A stretch of DNA of 64,000 bases from Fidelibacterota bacterium (GTDB taxonomy: Bacteria; Fidelibacterota; UBA8477; JABMPR01). The stretch is taken from the NCBI GenBank assembly GCA_016784025.1, contig JADHVL010000018.1, positions 23,998 to 87,997 of the forward strand. The letters run 5' to 3'. Of the stretch, positions 7,881 through 16,134 are shown piece by piece; the first letter of the stretch is position 1, and every line of letters begins with the position of its first letter. The notes beneath the pieces were generated by a model. That model saw only the letters and a list, made by a program, of their open reading frames with translations, did no database searches and was not told the DNA's origin. The position numbers were made by a program, and so were the translations under genes.

Positions 7881-9578
7881 TTGTCCTTATTTTTCAGAAC
7901 ACTCATCCTATTAGCCATTCCATTAGGTCTGATTGCTGAAGGTGTGTCCTGGAATCTTGGTCTCAAGTCCAATCTTGGCCGTGGTGAACAGGTTGGAACA
8001 GATTACAATTACTTCGAAAATTTTATAAGTGGATCCATTGAGGTCGGCCAATGGTATCTGGATTTATCTGTAGAATCAAGTCAACCTCCAGAATATGGTT
8101 TCGAGTACCAGGGTATCGATCGCTTTTTTCTCAGCTATATTGGAAATGCACGCTCTCTGGAGATAGGTGATATCTCAGCCGTTTTTGGTCGAGGTTTGGC
8201 CCTGAATCTTGATGAAAACCAGGCCATTGATTTTGATAATGAAATCATGGGTCTCAGATATTCATCTGTATTTATGGAAAATCATGAATTTGATTTGCTG
8301 GCAGGGTTTAAAAAGGAATATAGATTCTATTCGCCTAGTTCAGATCTGCGTGAGCCTGATGGAATGGCTGGCTATGAACTGGCCGGGGCAGAGGCAACTT
8401 TCAATAGTGAAAGTGGTGTTTGGTCTTTTATTCCATATCTGATAGCCAGCCGCATGCAGTCCGATTTCGTTTGGCAGGAATTGGATGCAGATAAGGGCGC
8501 GGTTGTTACAGATACAGTGACTCAAAACATGAATGCCATTCAGGCTGGATGGGGGCAATCCATTTATGGAGAAAATTGGGATTTGTATCTAGAGTACAAT
8601 AAGACCTGGAAAGCTTTCGATTATCCAGTATCCAATCAGAGTATCCAACACCTGGAGAATGGGCAAAGTTTGATCAGCGATGATCCAAATTATGGTCAGG
8701 AAGGCCAGGCTTTCAATTTGCAGCTGAATTGGTTCCCCGAATGGTTTACCACATTGTTTGAGTATAAACGCTATCTCAACGGTCCTGAAACTTCCTCTCA
8801 AAAACGTAATCCCATGCTTCTCGCCACAAAACCACTGCCATGGCAAATGGGACCTACTGGGATCAGAGAACATGATATTAGCCTTCTGGGGAATGTGACC
8901 CATCCTGTGGATTATGGCGATGAATTGGGCTGGAATCTGGAAATGAGAAAAACACTTTCAGATTCATGGTCAATGGTAATTAATGGAGCGCAGACTTCAC
9001 AGTCCTCACCAGATGGAGCTCCTGGAATCCTACCCACACAGGATTTGGACCGGAATCCCTGGCAGGAATATTATGCAGAGTTCGAATATTCTGGTTCGCG
9101 TTTTTATCAGAGATTGTTGATAGCCTACACCAGATCGGTTCTCAGTGGACAATCCGCTGCTGAGATTATGGAACATTATACCCTTGTTCCAGCCTATCTA
9201 TCCTGGCACCCCAATGAAAATCTGGTTTTATCCACAGTTGTTGAATTGCAGACCTCCAAAGTCTATACTGAATTGTATGCTGGAGATGTCCTTGAGGGTC
9301 ATAAGTTTCAGAGCGGGCACTTTATTGTCAGTGCTGACTATGAGCATAATTATTCTGCAGCAATTATATGGGATACAAGTAATGATCCAAGTCTCATGAC
9401 CAACGACGAAGAAATTCAACATTGGGTGAGTGGTGAAGTATCTGTGAAACCCATGGATGGACTGTGGTTACGGGCTTCTTATGGCAAGGAAAAGGGTGGT
9501 GTGCGATGTACAGGTGGAGTTTGTCGAGTCCTGAATCCCTTTGAGGGTTTCCGTATGGCCCTGGAGTGGCGACTATGA
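7881..9578 (+). CDS. DUF6029-like outer-membrane beta-barrel protein
   Basis: A 565-residue protein with an N-terminal signal (TLILLAIPLGLIAEG) and a long run of alternating hydrophobic/aromatic beta strands ending in a terminal strand (FRMALEWRL) of outer-membrane-barrel type. The early segment on a region reading DISAVFGRGLALNLDENQAIDFD resembles DUF6029 proteins of Bacteroidetes (porin-like, function unknown). The start is TTG 7881; no clear ribosome site is seen, and coupling from the TlpA gene 9 bases upstream is likely. It overlaps the Omp28-like gene by 4 bases (ATGA). Confidence 0.65.
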   Translation: MSLFFRTLILLAIPLGLIAEGVSWNLGLKSNLGRGEQVGTDYNYFENFISGSIEVGQWYLDLSVESSQPPEYGFEYQGIDRFFLSYIGNARSLEIGDISAVFGRGLALNLDENQAIDFDNEIMGLRYSSVFMENHEFDLLAGFKKEYRFYSPSSDLREPDGMAGYELAGAEATFNSESGVWSFIPYLIASRMQSDFVWQELDADKGAVVTDTVTQNMNAIQAGWGQSIYGENWDLYLEYNKTWKAFDYPVSNQSIQHLENGQSLISDDPNYGQEGQAFNLQLNWFPEWFTTLFEYKRYLNGPETSSQKRNPMLLATKPLPWQMGPTGIREHDISLLGNVTHPVDYGDELGWNLEMRKTLSDSWSMVINGAQTSQSSPDGAPGILPTQDLDRNPWQEYYAEFEYSGSRFYQRLLIAYTRSVLSGQSAAEIMEHYTLVPAYLSWHPNENLVLSTVVELQTSKVYTELYAGDVLEGHKFQSGHFIVSADYEHNYSAAIIWDTSNDPSLMTNDEEIQHWVSGEVSVKPMDGLWLRASYGKEKGGVRCTGGVCRVLNPFEGFRMALEWRL

Positions 9579-10831
9579 GGAAGTATTTATTTCTACTGCC
9601 CTTCGTCCTATTCATCACTTCTTGTGACTGGAAGCCTGAACCAATTGAAGTGATTCCTTATGACTCTTTCAGAAAAATCGATATTGTGGTTGGGATCAAA
9701 ACAATCATTGAAGTTGAAGGTAATGATTTTACGGTAGACAGTTCCGTAGACACATCGATTGTCGAAATAATTTCTAATGATTCCGGTCGTATCGAAATTA
9801 TTGGTAGAGTTCCCGGGCAAACGAAATTGAGTTACAATTACTACATTTCAAGTGAACTAGAAGGTGAGAACGATCTAGCAGCTAGAATGGTTCTAATCTT
9901 TGAAGTTACAAATGGATTCCCATTAAGAGTGAATGTAGAGGATAGCGTAAAGGTAAATCTGGATGCCTTTGTTGATTCAATCCAAAGGGTAAGCCATGAT
10001 TCAGTTGATATTAGGTTCTCTTCTGGACTAGTTAGTGCACATAATACAGTTACTTATGACATGGATTCTCTAGAATTGGTTGTTCATGGGGATACACCTG
10101 GCCGAGAAGGTCTGATCGTAACATTCTTCCAACAATCTGATACTCTAGGTGAACCGCTAATTTTCGATATTGCTACTCGTATTCATAAGGTGGTCCTGGC
10201 AGAATTTTATACGAATACGGGTTGTGTAAATTGTCCCGAAGCGAATCATTATCTCGACAATATTTCAGCTGAGTTTATTGATGATTTCACTTTGGTTCGA
10301 TATCATGTTAATTGGACCGACCCATTCGACCCTATGAACCTTTATAATCCAGGTGATGTTGAAAGCCGTCGAGCATACTATAATATTTTTGCTGCTCCCG
10401 GATTCGTTCTGGAGGGAACCCTGATAACCTCCCTCGATGAGGACGACTGGTCAGGACGGGTGTTCAACGCCTCCCAGGGATTGACTCCTGTCTATATTGG
10501 TCCCATCGACGTATTGGAGAGTGTGGATAGCCTGCATCTTGAATTTGAATTGAACAGCTTTTCATCATCGTTGACCGACATAACAATATGGTCGCTTGTT
10601 ATGGAAGACAGTATTGAATATGCAGGATCAAACGGCGAGACACTACATATGGATGTGATGCGGGATATGACTTCCAACCCTATAAGTGTATTGATTGGTC
10701 TCAGCACCATTCAGCACAGTTTAAAGAAACCAGATGATTACGGGACTGCAGGTCCCATGAACTTATTGGTTTTTGTACAAGCTGATTCAGATAAATCTGT
10801 ATTGCAATCTCGCAAACAAAACCTCTATTAA
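9575..10831 (+). CDS. Omp28-related lipoprotein
   Basis: A 418-residue lipoprotein: signal sequence with lipobox ITSC (Cys about residue 16). The N-terminal half is unrecognised and beta-rich. The C-terminal half holds the Omp28 domain, starting with VVLAEFYTNTGCVNCPEAN and followed by LVRYHVNWTDPFD and AAPGFVLEG. This is a thioredoxin-like fold with a CxxC (CVNC), so surface or periplasmic redox activity is possible. ATG 9575 overlaps the stop of the DUF6029-like gene; an in-frame GTG at 9566 is less likely. Omp28-like and DUF6029-like genes occur together in T9SS-bearing genomes. Confidence 0.82.
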   Translation: MRKYLFLLPFVLFITSCDWKPEPIEVIPYDSFRKIDIVVGIKTIIEVEGNDFTVDSSVDTSIVEIISNDSGRIEIIGRVPGQTKLSYNYYISSELEGENDLAARMVLIFEVTNGFPLRVNVEDSVKVNLDAFVDSIQRVSHDSVDIRFSSGLVSAHNTVTYDMDSLELVVHGDTPGREGLIVTFFQQSDTLGEPLIFDIATRIHKVVLAEFYTNTGCVNCPEANHYLDNISAEFIDDFTLVRYHVNWTDPFDPMNLYNPGDVESRRAYYNIFAAPGFVLEGTLITSLDEDDWSGRVFNASQGLTPVYIGPIDVLESVDSLHLEFELNSFSSSLTDITIWSLVMEDSIEYAGSNGETLHMDVMRDMTSNPISVLIGLSTIQHSLKKPDDYGTAGPMNLLVFVQADSDKSVLQSRKQNLY

Positions 10832-10835
10832 CAGC

Positions 10836-11279
10836 GTGGCTGAATTACATCCCTTCTTTGTTCACTTCCCCATAGCCATTCTGGTGGTGGCGGCTGTCTT
10901 TGATGTATATGGTGCATCTAGAGGTCTGCAGCAGCATACGCAGACTGCCTTTATCCTGCAATTAATGGCTGGTGTCTCTGCCGTCTTCGCAGCCATCAGT
11001 GGCAATCTGGCTGAATCCCTGATTGTCGATCACAGCCTTCTCCACCAAGGGGTGATGGAGGCATTCGATAAACATACTTCTATGGGAAATGCCATGGTAT
11101 GGCTCATTATTCTGGTAGCCGTTGGACGCACCTTTGCAGTCCTGGAGAAGAAGGAGTGGGCCCTAAGAGGCTGGGTGATTCCCGTTGTGAGTGTGACCGT
11201 GGCCCTGCTTGTGATCGTCACAGGATTATTGGGCGGGGATTTGAGCGCATCAATCCTGACTTTTTACATCAATTCTTAA
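10836..11279 (+). CDS. DUF2231 family integral membrane protein
   Basis: A 147-residue protein with four predicted membrane helices. It opens with the DUF2231 hallmark LHPFFVHFPIAILVVAAVFD, with two His in the first helix, and has further His in the central loop (DHSLLHQGVMEAFDKHTSMG). Members are small multi-heme-like or metal-binding-like membrane proteins of unknown function, often next to c-type cytochromes; here a di-heme peroxidase lies on the opposite strand. GTG 10836 is chosen because the frame upstream would overlap the Omp28-like gene by 59 bases and lacks similarity. Confidence 0.8.
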   Translation: MAELHPFFVHFPIAILVVAAVFDVYGASRGLQQHTQTAFILQLMAGVSAVFAAISGNLAESLIVDHSLLHQGVMEAFDKHTSMGNAMVWLIILVAVGRTFAVLEKKEWALRGWVIPVVSVTVALLVIVTGLLGGDLSASILTFYINS

Positions 11280-11283
11280 CAAA

Positions 11284-11313
11284 CCTTGCGAAGGTATATA
11301 AACCTCCGCAAGG
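11284..11313. terminator. Bidirectional hairpin between convergent genes
   Basis: CCTTGCG pairs with CGCAAGG and AGGT with ACCT around an ATATAA loop, with a single A/C mismatch in the stem. It lies 4 bases after the DUF2231 stop and 12 bases from the stop of the convergent peroxidase. There is no long T-run on either side, so termination strength is uncertain. Confidence 0.6.
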
Positions 11314-11325
11314 TCAATCAGAATC

Positions 11326-12330
11326 CTAGCTTTGTGTAAAACGCTTTCCGTTCATGGTTTTCAGGAAGGCAGCAATTTTAGCAGCTTCTTCGTCAGAAAT
11401 CTGCTGCATCAACTGCATATCACCCATCATCTGGATGGTTTTTTCAAGACTTTCTACTCCGCCATCGTGGAAGTAAGGACCGGTTAACTCAATGTTTCTC
11501 AAGGCGGGGACTTTAAACATAAACTTATCTTGTTCTAACCCGGTTACCTCAAATCGACCTTCATCATTCAGATTATGGTATGGTTTAATGAGACCATTTT
11601 TCTGGTACATATTTGCCCCCATCATCGATCCCATGTGGCAGGTTACACATGCTTTGCCCAGAAAAAGATCCAGACCTTCAACTTCAGCTTTTGTGATGGC
11701 TTTCAGATCGCCCTCTAAATATGAATCAAAGCGATCATGCGTTACCAGTGTGCGCTCAAATGCAGCCAGGGCTTCTGTAATATTCTCATAGTTAATGCTG
11801 TTCTCACCGAAGGCTTCATTAAATAGTTCTGTGTACTCTGGAATAGCTTTGATTATGGCAACAGCAGTAGCGGAATCAGCAATAGCCATTTCAGCAGGAT
11901 TTAAAATGGGTCCACCAGCTTGTTCATTCAGGTCAGCAGCTCGTCCGTCCCAGAATTGAGTAAAATGAAAACCGGCGTTAAAAACAGTCGGGGAATTCCT
12001 GGGACCGGGAATGCCATTGGTACCTTCTGATGTGGGTTTGTTATCAACTCCTGCTGTAACTAGATCGTGACAGGTATTGCAGGACATATCTCCAGTATTT
12101 GATAGTGCAGTTTCAAAATATAGCTTTTCCCCAAGTTTGATCCGGGTCTCTGTGTCATTTTCAGAACCTGGCATCATGTCAGGGACCACCGCGAACATCG
12201 GTTTTACTTTAGCTAGTATTTCTTGCTGATACGTCAAATCCTCTGGTGGTTGTTTATCTGCTTTTCCACCACACTGAATCAACATCAATATCATCAAACT
12301 CATAACGATGAACAGGACACCTTTCTGCAT
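11326..12330 (-). CDS. Di-heme cytochrome c peroxidase (CcpA/MauG family) lipoprotein
   Basis: A 334-residue lipoprotein (lipobox with Cys at residue 20) with two c-type heme sites: CNTCH at residues 84-88 and CVTCH at 228-232. The FDGGVE-like segment near the C-terminus (GPYFHDGGVESLEKTIQMMG) and DGRAADLNEQAGGPI are typical of bacterial di-heme peroxidases, which reduce hydrogen peroxide with electrons from cytochrome c in the periplasm. The ribosome site AAGGGGAAA precedes the ATG. It is a single-gene unit, convergent with DUF2231 and divergent from the TetR gene. Confidence 0.94.
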   Translation of the reverse strand: MQKGVLFIVMSLMILMLIQCGGKADKQPPEDLTYQQEILAKVKPMFAVVPDMMPGSENDTETRIKLGEKLYFETALSNTGDMSCNTCHDLVTAGVDNKPTSEGTNGIPGPRNSPTVFNAGFHFTQFWDGRAADLNEQAGGPILNPAEMAIADSATAVAIIKAIPEYTELFNEAFGENSINYENITEALAAFERTLVTHDRFDSYLEGDLKAITKAEVEGLDLFLGKACVTCHMGSMMGANMYQKNGLIKPYHNLNDEGRFEVTGLEQDKFMFKVPALRNIELTGPYFHDGGVESLEKTIQMMGDMQLMQQISDEEAAKIAAFLKTMNGKRFTQS

Positions 12331-12480
12331 TACAATTTCCCCTTATTATTTATGTGTATATAATGAATAACTGCCAAACAGCAATAATATAAATATCAGT
12401 TGAAGGTTTGCATGAATAAAAATAGTGAGTTTCAAACGGTAGCAATCATTTGACCTCCAGAAGCGACTCTGCTTCTGACT

Positions 12481-12509
12481 TTGAAACCTTGCTTGCAGAA
12501 GGATAGTAT
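12481..12509 (+). promoter_or_regulatory. Candidate sigma-70 promoter for the TetR-beta-oxidation operon
   Basis: TTGAAA at 12481-12486 and TAGTAT at 12504-12509 are separated by 17 bases. The -10 matches the consensus at 4 of 6 positions. The dyad operator begins 6 bases after the -10 element, so the transcription start would fall inside it. Confidence 0.4.
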
Positions 12510-12514
12510 AGTTC

Positions 12515-12548
12515 TATATTACATACCGACCAGTCGGTATGTAATATA
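12515..12548. promoter_or_regulatory. TetR-family operator, 34-bp dyad
   Basis: Two 16-base arms are perfectly complementary around a central CA; the core reads TACCGACCAGTCGGTA. It ends 24 bases before the TetR start codon. The core closely resembles operators of fatty-acid/phenylacetate regulators of the TetR family (PaaR/PfmR-type TACCGACCGGTCGGTA). Autoregulation plus control of the downstream acyl-CoA dehydrogenase operon is the natural reading. The rest of the 241-base gap 12331-12571 shows nothing else certain. Confidence 0.85.
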
Positions 12549-12571
12549 ATGACATAATATTAAGGCCAGAT

Positions 12572-13171
12572 ATGACAGAGAGAAGACCCAGCTCAGAACG
12601 CCGAATAGAAATATTAGAAGCAGCCCTTACCATTTTTGTTAAGAAGGGTTATTCCGAGGCGAGAATGGACGATATTGTTCAAGAGATCGGCTTGAGCAAA
12701 GGCGCATTATATCATCATTTTCAAAGCAAGCGGGACCTATTTATTGCCCTGATCGAACACTGGATGGATCAATTCTCTCCCATTGAACGTGGTGGACTGA
12801 TGCGTGCAAAACCCTCCAGGGAGATCATCATGCATATCGCAAAATTCACGGCAAAGTTATTTAAAAGGAATCCTAACTGGTTTTTAGTTGAGCCTGAAAT
12901 ATGGGCATTTGCAAACCGCGATAAAGAAATCAAGGAATTGGCGAGCCACCTATACGCCAACGTGTTAAGCGAATTTGAAGCACTTATCAAACGCGGGATA
13001 GAGTATGGGGAATTCAGGGATGTAAATGCAGGCATGATTGCCATGTCAATCATGACCTCTCTGCATGGAATGATTTGGTTTGCACTGTTTAAACCAAATG
13101 ACTTTTCGCTGGAAGAATATGTAGACTTGAATATGGAACTCATTCTGGATGGTATTGCTGTCCAGGATTGA
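12572..13171 (+). CDS. TetR/AcrR family transcriptional regulator
   Basis: A 199-residue repressor. Residues 10-57 form the TetR DNA-binding domain (RIEILEAALTIFVKKGYSEA, then the recognition helix region LSKGALYHHFQSKRDLF). The C-terminal ligand domain is all-helical and unassigned; the downstream genes suggest an acyl-CoA ligand. It sits 24 bases after a 34-bp dyad operator and 35 bases before the acyl-CoA dehydrogenase gene. Likely role: represses its own operon until fatty acyl-CoA accumulates; this is inference from context and operator type. Confidence 0.93.
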   Translation: MTERRPSSERRIEILEAALTIFVKKGYSEARMDDIVQEIGLSKGALYHHFQSKRDLFIALIEHWMDQFSPIERGGLMRAKPSREIIMHIAKFTAKLFKRNPNWFLVEPEIWAFANRDKEIKELASHLYANVLSEFEALIKRGIEYGEFRDVNAGMIAMSIMTSLHGMIWFALFKPNDFSLEEYVDLNMELILDGIAVQD

Positions 13172-13206
13172 GACAATAGAATTGTATCCAAAATAAGGAG
13201 AATGAG

Positions 13207-14979
13207 ATGAATAAGGGTGGCGCATTTTTAACCACACCCTTTGGCGTTGATGAAATCTTCACCAGAGAAAAATGGAGTGATGACCAAAAGGAGTTTTTTG
13301 ATGCGATACAATCTTTCGCTAAAGAAGCTGTTGCTCCTCGAGCCGATGATATTGAAAAACTTGATGAGGCTTTGAGTCGAGATTTTATGACGCAGATGGG
13401 GGAAATGGGGATGATGGGACTGGACGTCCCAGAGCAGTATGGGGGTATGGGGCTTGATAAAACTGCTGCTGCCCTGGCCTTAGAAGCTATGGGAGTAGGA
13501 GAAAGTTCCTCCTTAATGGTGACAGTTACGGATCATACTGGTATCGGCTTGCTGCCAATTCTGTGGTATGGAACTGACGAGCAACGAGAAAAATATATTC
13601 CTAAAATGATGAGTGGGGAATGGATGAGCTCATATGCTCTGACAGAACCCGGTGCAGGATCCGATGCCCTCAATGGAACCGCCTCAGCCAGGCTCAATGA
13701 GGAAGGTACACACTACATCCTTAACGGAGTGAAGCAATTCATCACCAACGGAGGCTGGGCAGATATCGGTGTTGTTTTTGCCAAGGTCGATGGAGATAAG
13801 CTGACCGCCTTTATTCTGGATAAGGAAACCACTGGTTGGGAACGTGGACCAGAAGAACACAAGTTGGGTATTAAAGGATCTTCAACCACCACCTTTGTTC
13901 TGAATGATTGTAAGGTAGCAGTTGAAAATGTACTGGGTGGAGTAGGTAAGGGCGCTGCTGTTGCTTTCAATGTGCTCTATATCGGTCGCCTAAAACTGGG
14001 CGCAGTAACCATGGGTGGAGCCAAACATGTCATCAAAACCGCCCTGGATTATGCCACGGAGCGCAAGCAATTTGCCCAGCCCTTGACTGCGTTTGGCATG
14101 ATGCAGCGCAAGTTCGCTGATATGGTGATTCGTTGCTATGAATCTGATACCATTACTTATCAGTCTACAGGATCCATTGATGACGCCGTTGAGCGCTACG
14201 AAGAGGATGATCCAGAATACTACAATCATCTCTACTCTGTGATTGAAGACCATGCTATCGAGAATAGCGTCAATAAGATTTTCTCCTCTGAAGCCATGTG
14301 GATAAATGCTGATGATGGTGTGCAGATCTTTGGTGGCTATGGTTTTTCTGAGGAATACCCACTGGCTCGGCTCCTCCGCGATGAACGTGTCAATCGCATT
14401 TTCGAGGGAACCAATGAGATCAACAAGCTGATTATCTCCGGCATCACGATGAAAAAAGCCATCCTGGAAGAGCTGCCTATTCGAGAACAGATTCTTGGGA
14501 TGGGAGAAGGTTGGATGCCAGTAGCTGATATTCCTTCAGATCATCCTATGGTACAAGAGATTAAAGCAGTTGAATTGGGTCGGGGTATAGTTCTTAAAAC
14601 CCTTCATGAGCTCATCTTGAAACATGGTCAGGATTTTAAGAACACACAATTTGAAATTGAGGCCTTCGCCAATATGGTGATTGCCCAGCAGATCATTTTC
14701 AGTGTTCTGAGAAGATATTTACAACTGGATGAAGCTTACCCAAGAAGGGATGAAGTCGCTTCAGTATTGAAAGTATCTGTTCTCAGAAATCTAGAGGTTA
14801 TCGTTTCCAATACAAAAAAAATATTGAGACATATCCTGCCTGAGGAAGATCGCAGGGCAAAGTTAGGCAAGTTGAATGAAGCATTAACCGAATTGGACTA
14901 TCATGCTGATGTTATTGAAGAACAAAAGGTGATTTTCCAGCTTCTACTCAAACGCGGTACCTATCCGCTGAATGATTAA
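13207..14979 (+). CDS. Acyl-CoA dehydrogenase (FadE-like, long form)
   Basis: A 590-residue flavoenzyme that introduces the first double bond in fatty acyl-CoA. The family signatures are clear: MGLDVPEQYGGMG, ALTEPGAGSDALNG (FAD/substrate binding), KQFITNGGWAD and QIFGGYGFSEEYPLARLLRDERVNRIFEGTNEI (in parts: GGYGFSEEYP, RIFEGTNEI). The catalytic Glu is expected in the FEGTNE region. The C-terminal extension of about 170 residues makes it longer than short-chain enzymes (about 380) and like VLCAD/ACAD9-type or bacterial long-chain forms. Ribosome site AAGGAGAATG precedes the ATG. First metabolic gene of the operon. Confidence 0.95.
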   Translation: MNKGGAFLTTPFGVDEIFTREKWSDDQKEFFDAIQSFAKEAVAPRADDIEKLDEALSRDFMTQMGEMGMMGLDVPEQYGGMGLDKTAAALALEAMGVGESSSLMVTVTDHTGIGLLPILWYGTDEQREKYIPKMMSGEWMSSYALTEPGAGSDALNGTASARLNEEGTHYILNGVKQFITNGGWADIGVVFAKVDGDKLTAFILDKETTGWERGPEEHKLGIKGSSTTTFVLNDCKVAVENVLGGVGKGAAVAFNVLYIGRLKLGAVTMGGAKHVIKTALDYATERKQFAQPLTAFGMMQRKFADMVIRCYESDTITYQSTGSIDDAVERYEEDDPEYYNHLYSVIEDHAIENSVNKIFSSEAMWINADDGVQIFGGYGFSEEYPLARLLRDERVNRIFEGTNEINKLIISGITMKKAILEELPIREQILGMGEGWMPVADIPSDHPMVQEIKAVELGRGIVLKTLHELILKHGQDFKNTQFEIEAFANMVIAQQIIFSVLRRYLQLDEAYPRRDEVASVLKVSVLRNLEVIVSNTKKILRHILPEEDRRAKLGKLNEALTELDYHADVIEEQKVIFQLLLKRGTYPLND

Positions 14980-14998
14980 GGAATGAGGAGTTAATTAA

Positions 14999-16132
14999 AT
15001 GAGTGAAAGATATAGTGTAATCGTTGATGCAGTGCGTAGTCCAATCGGTCTCAAAAATGGTGAAATGATTGGCATGCGACCTGATGATATTACCGCTCAG
15101 GTCGTCAAAGCACTAATGGCAAGAAATCCTGCTGTTAAAGCTGATGAGGTAGAAGATCTCGTCCTGGGTTGTGCCTTCCCTGAGGGAATTCAAGGAATGC
15201 TCATGGGCCGCGGAGTTGCCCTTTTAGCGGGTTTGCCAAATACCACAACTGGCAGTACGGTGAATCGTTTTTGTGGTTCTTCCATGGATGCGCTTCATCA
15301 ATTGAGCACCTCCATCATGGCAGGTGACAAGGAGATCGGTATAGCGGCTGGGGTTGAAGACATGTTTGGTGTCCCCATGGGTGGCTATAATCCTGATTTT
15401 AATCCAGAGTTGTACGAGATTGACTATTATATGGGTATGGGTGAGACGGCTGAAAATCTAGCTCAAGAGTTGGAGATAGGTCGTGATGACCAGGAAGCCT
15501 TCGCTATCGCATCTCATCAAAAGGCCCTGGCTGCCCAAGCCGCAGGTAGATTCGACAACGAAATTGTTCCTATTGAAATTGAGGGTATCCGCGTCTCCAA
15601 GGATGAGGGTCCCAGAGAACCAGATGTAGCCAAGATCAAATCGCTATCTCCTGCTTTTTTAGAGGAAGGTACTATTACAGCAGCAACATCCAGCCCCATC
15701 AGTGTTGGCGCTGCTGCTGTGTTGGTCATGAGCAATACCAAAGCTGAAGAATTGGGTCTCAAAGTCAGAGCCAAAATCATTTCTCGTGCTGTCGCCGGTG
15801 TAGATCCAACCCATATGGGGTCTGGACCACTCCCTGCAACTGAAAAAGCTCTGAAAAATGTGGGTATGACACTGGATCAGATGGATACCATAGAGTTGAA
15901 CGAGGCTTTTGGAGCTCAATCACTCTATGTCATTCGCAAGGGCAATTGGCCATCGGAGAAGATCAATCTGAATGGAGGAGCCATTGCACTTGGACATCCC
16001 CTGGGTTGCTCAGGAGCCAGAATTGTAACCACATTGCTCAATGTGATGGAACAGAACGATACAAAATTTGGTCTAGCAACCATGTGTATCGGGACTGGGC
16101 AGGGTATCGCAACAATTATCGAGAGGAATTAA
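14999..16132 (+). CDS. fadA: Acetyl-CoA acyltransferase (3-ketoacyl-CoA thiolase)
   Basis: A 377-residue thiolase that cleaves 3-ketoacyl-CoA to acetyl-CoA and a shortened acyl-CoA. Catalytic residues are visible: acylated Cys C92 in VNRFCGSSM, His H333 in [14 protein letters not shown], and the second Cys C363 in [15 protein letters not shown] is also present. Usual bacterial length is about 390. It starts 19 bases after the acyl-CoA dehydrogenase with the site GAGGAG and ends 2 bases before the next gene, so the three are one operon. The symbol is given by function; orthology to E. coli FadA was not tested. Confidence 0.95.
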   Translation: MSERYSVIVDAVRSPIGLKNGEMIGMRPDDITAQVVKALMARNPAVKADEVEDLVLGCAFPEGIQGMLMGRGVALLAGLPNTTTGSTVNRFCGSSMDALHQLSTSIMAGDKEIGIAAGVEDMFGVPMGGYNPDFNPELYEIDYYMGMGETAENLAQELEIGRDDQEAFAIASHQKALAAQAAGRFDNEIVPIEIEGIRVSKDEGPREPDVAKIKSLSPAFLEEGTITAATSSPISVGAAAVLVMSNTKAEELGLKVRAKIISRAVAGVDPTHMGSGPLPATEKALKNVGMTLDQMDTIELNEAFGAQSLYVIRKGNWPSEKINLNGGAIALGHPLGCSGARIVTTLLNVMEQNDTKFGLATMCIGTGQGIATIIERN

Positions 16133-16134
16133 TC

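Noticed and set aside
15946..16134. N-terminal extension of the fused beta-oxidation enzyme
   Set aside because: It lies inside the thiolase gene in another frame; ATG 16135 begins directly before the NAD-binding motif.
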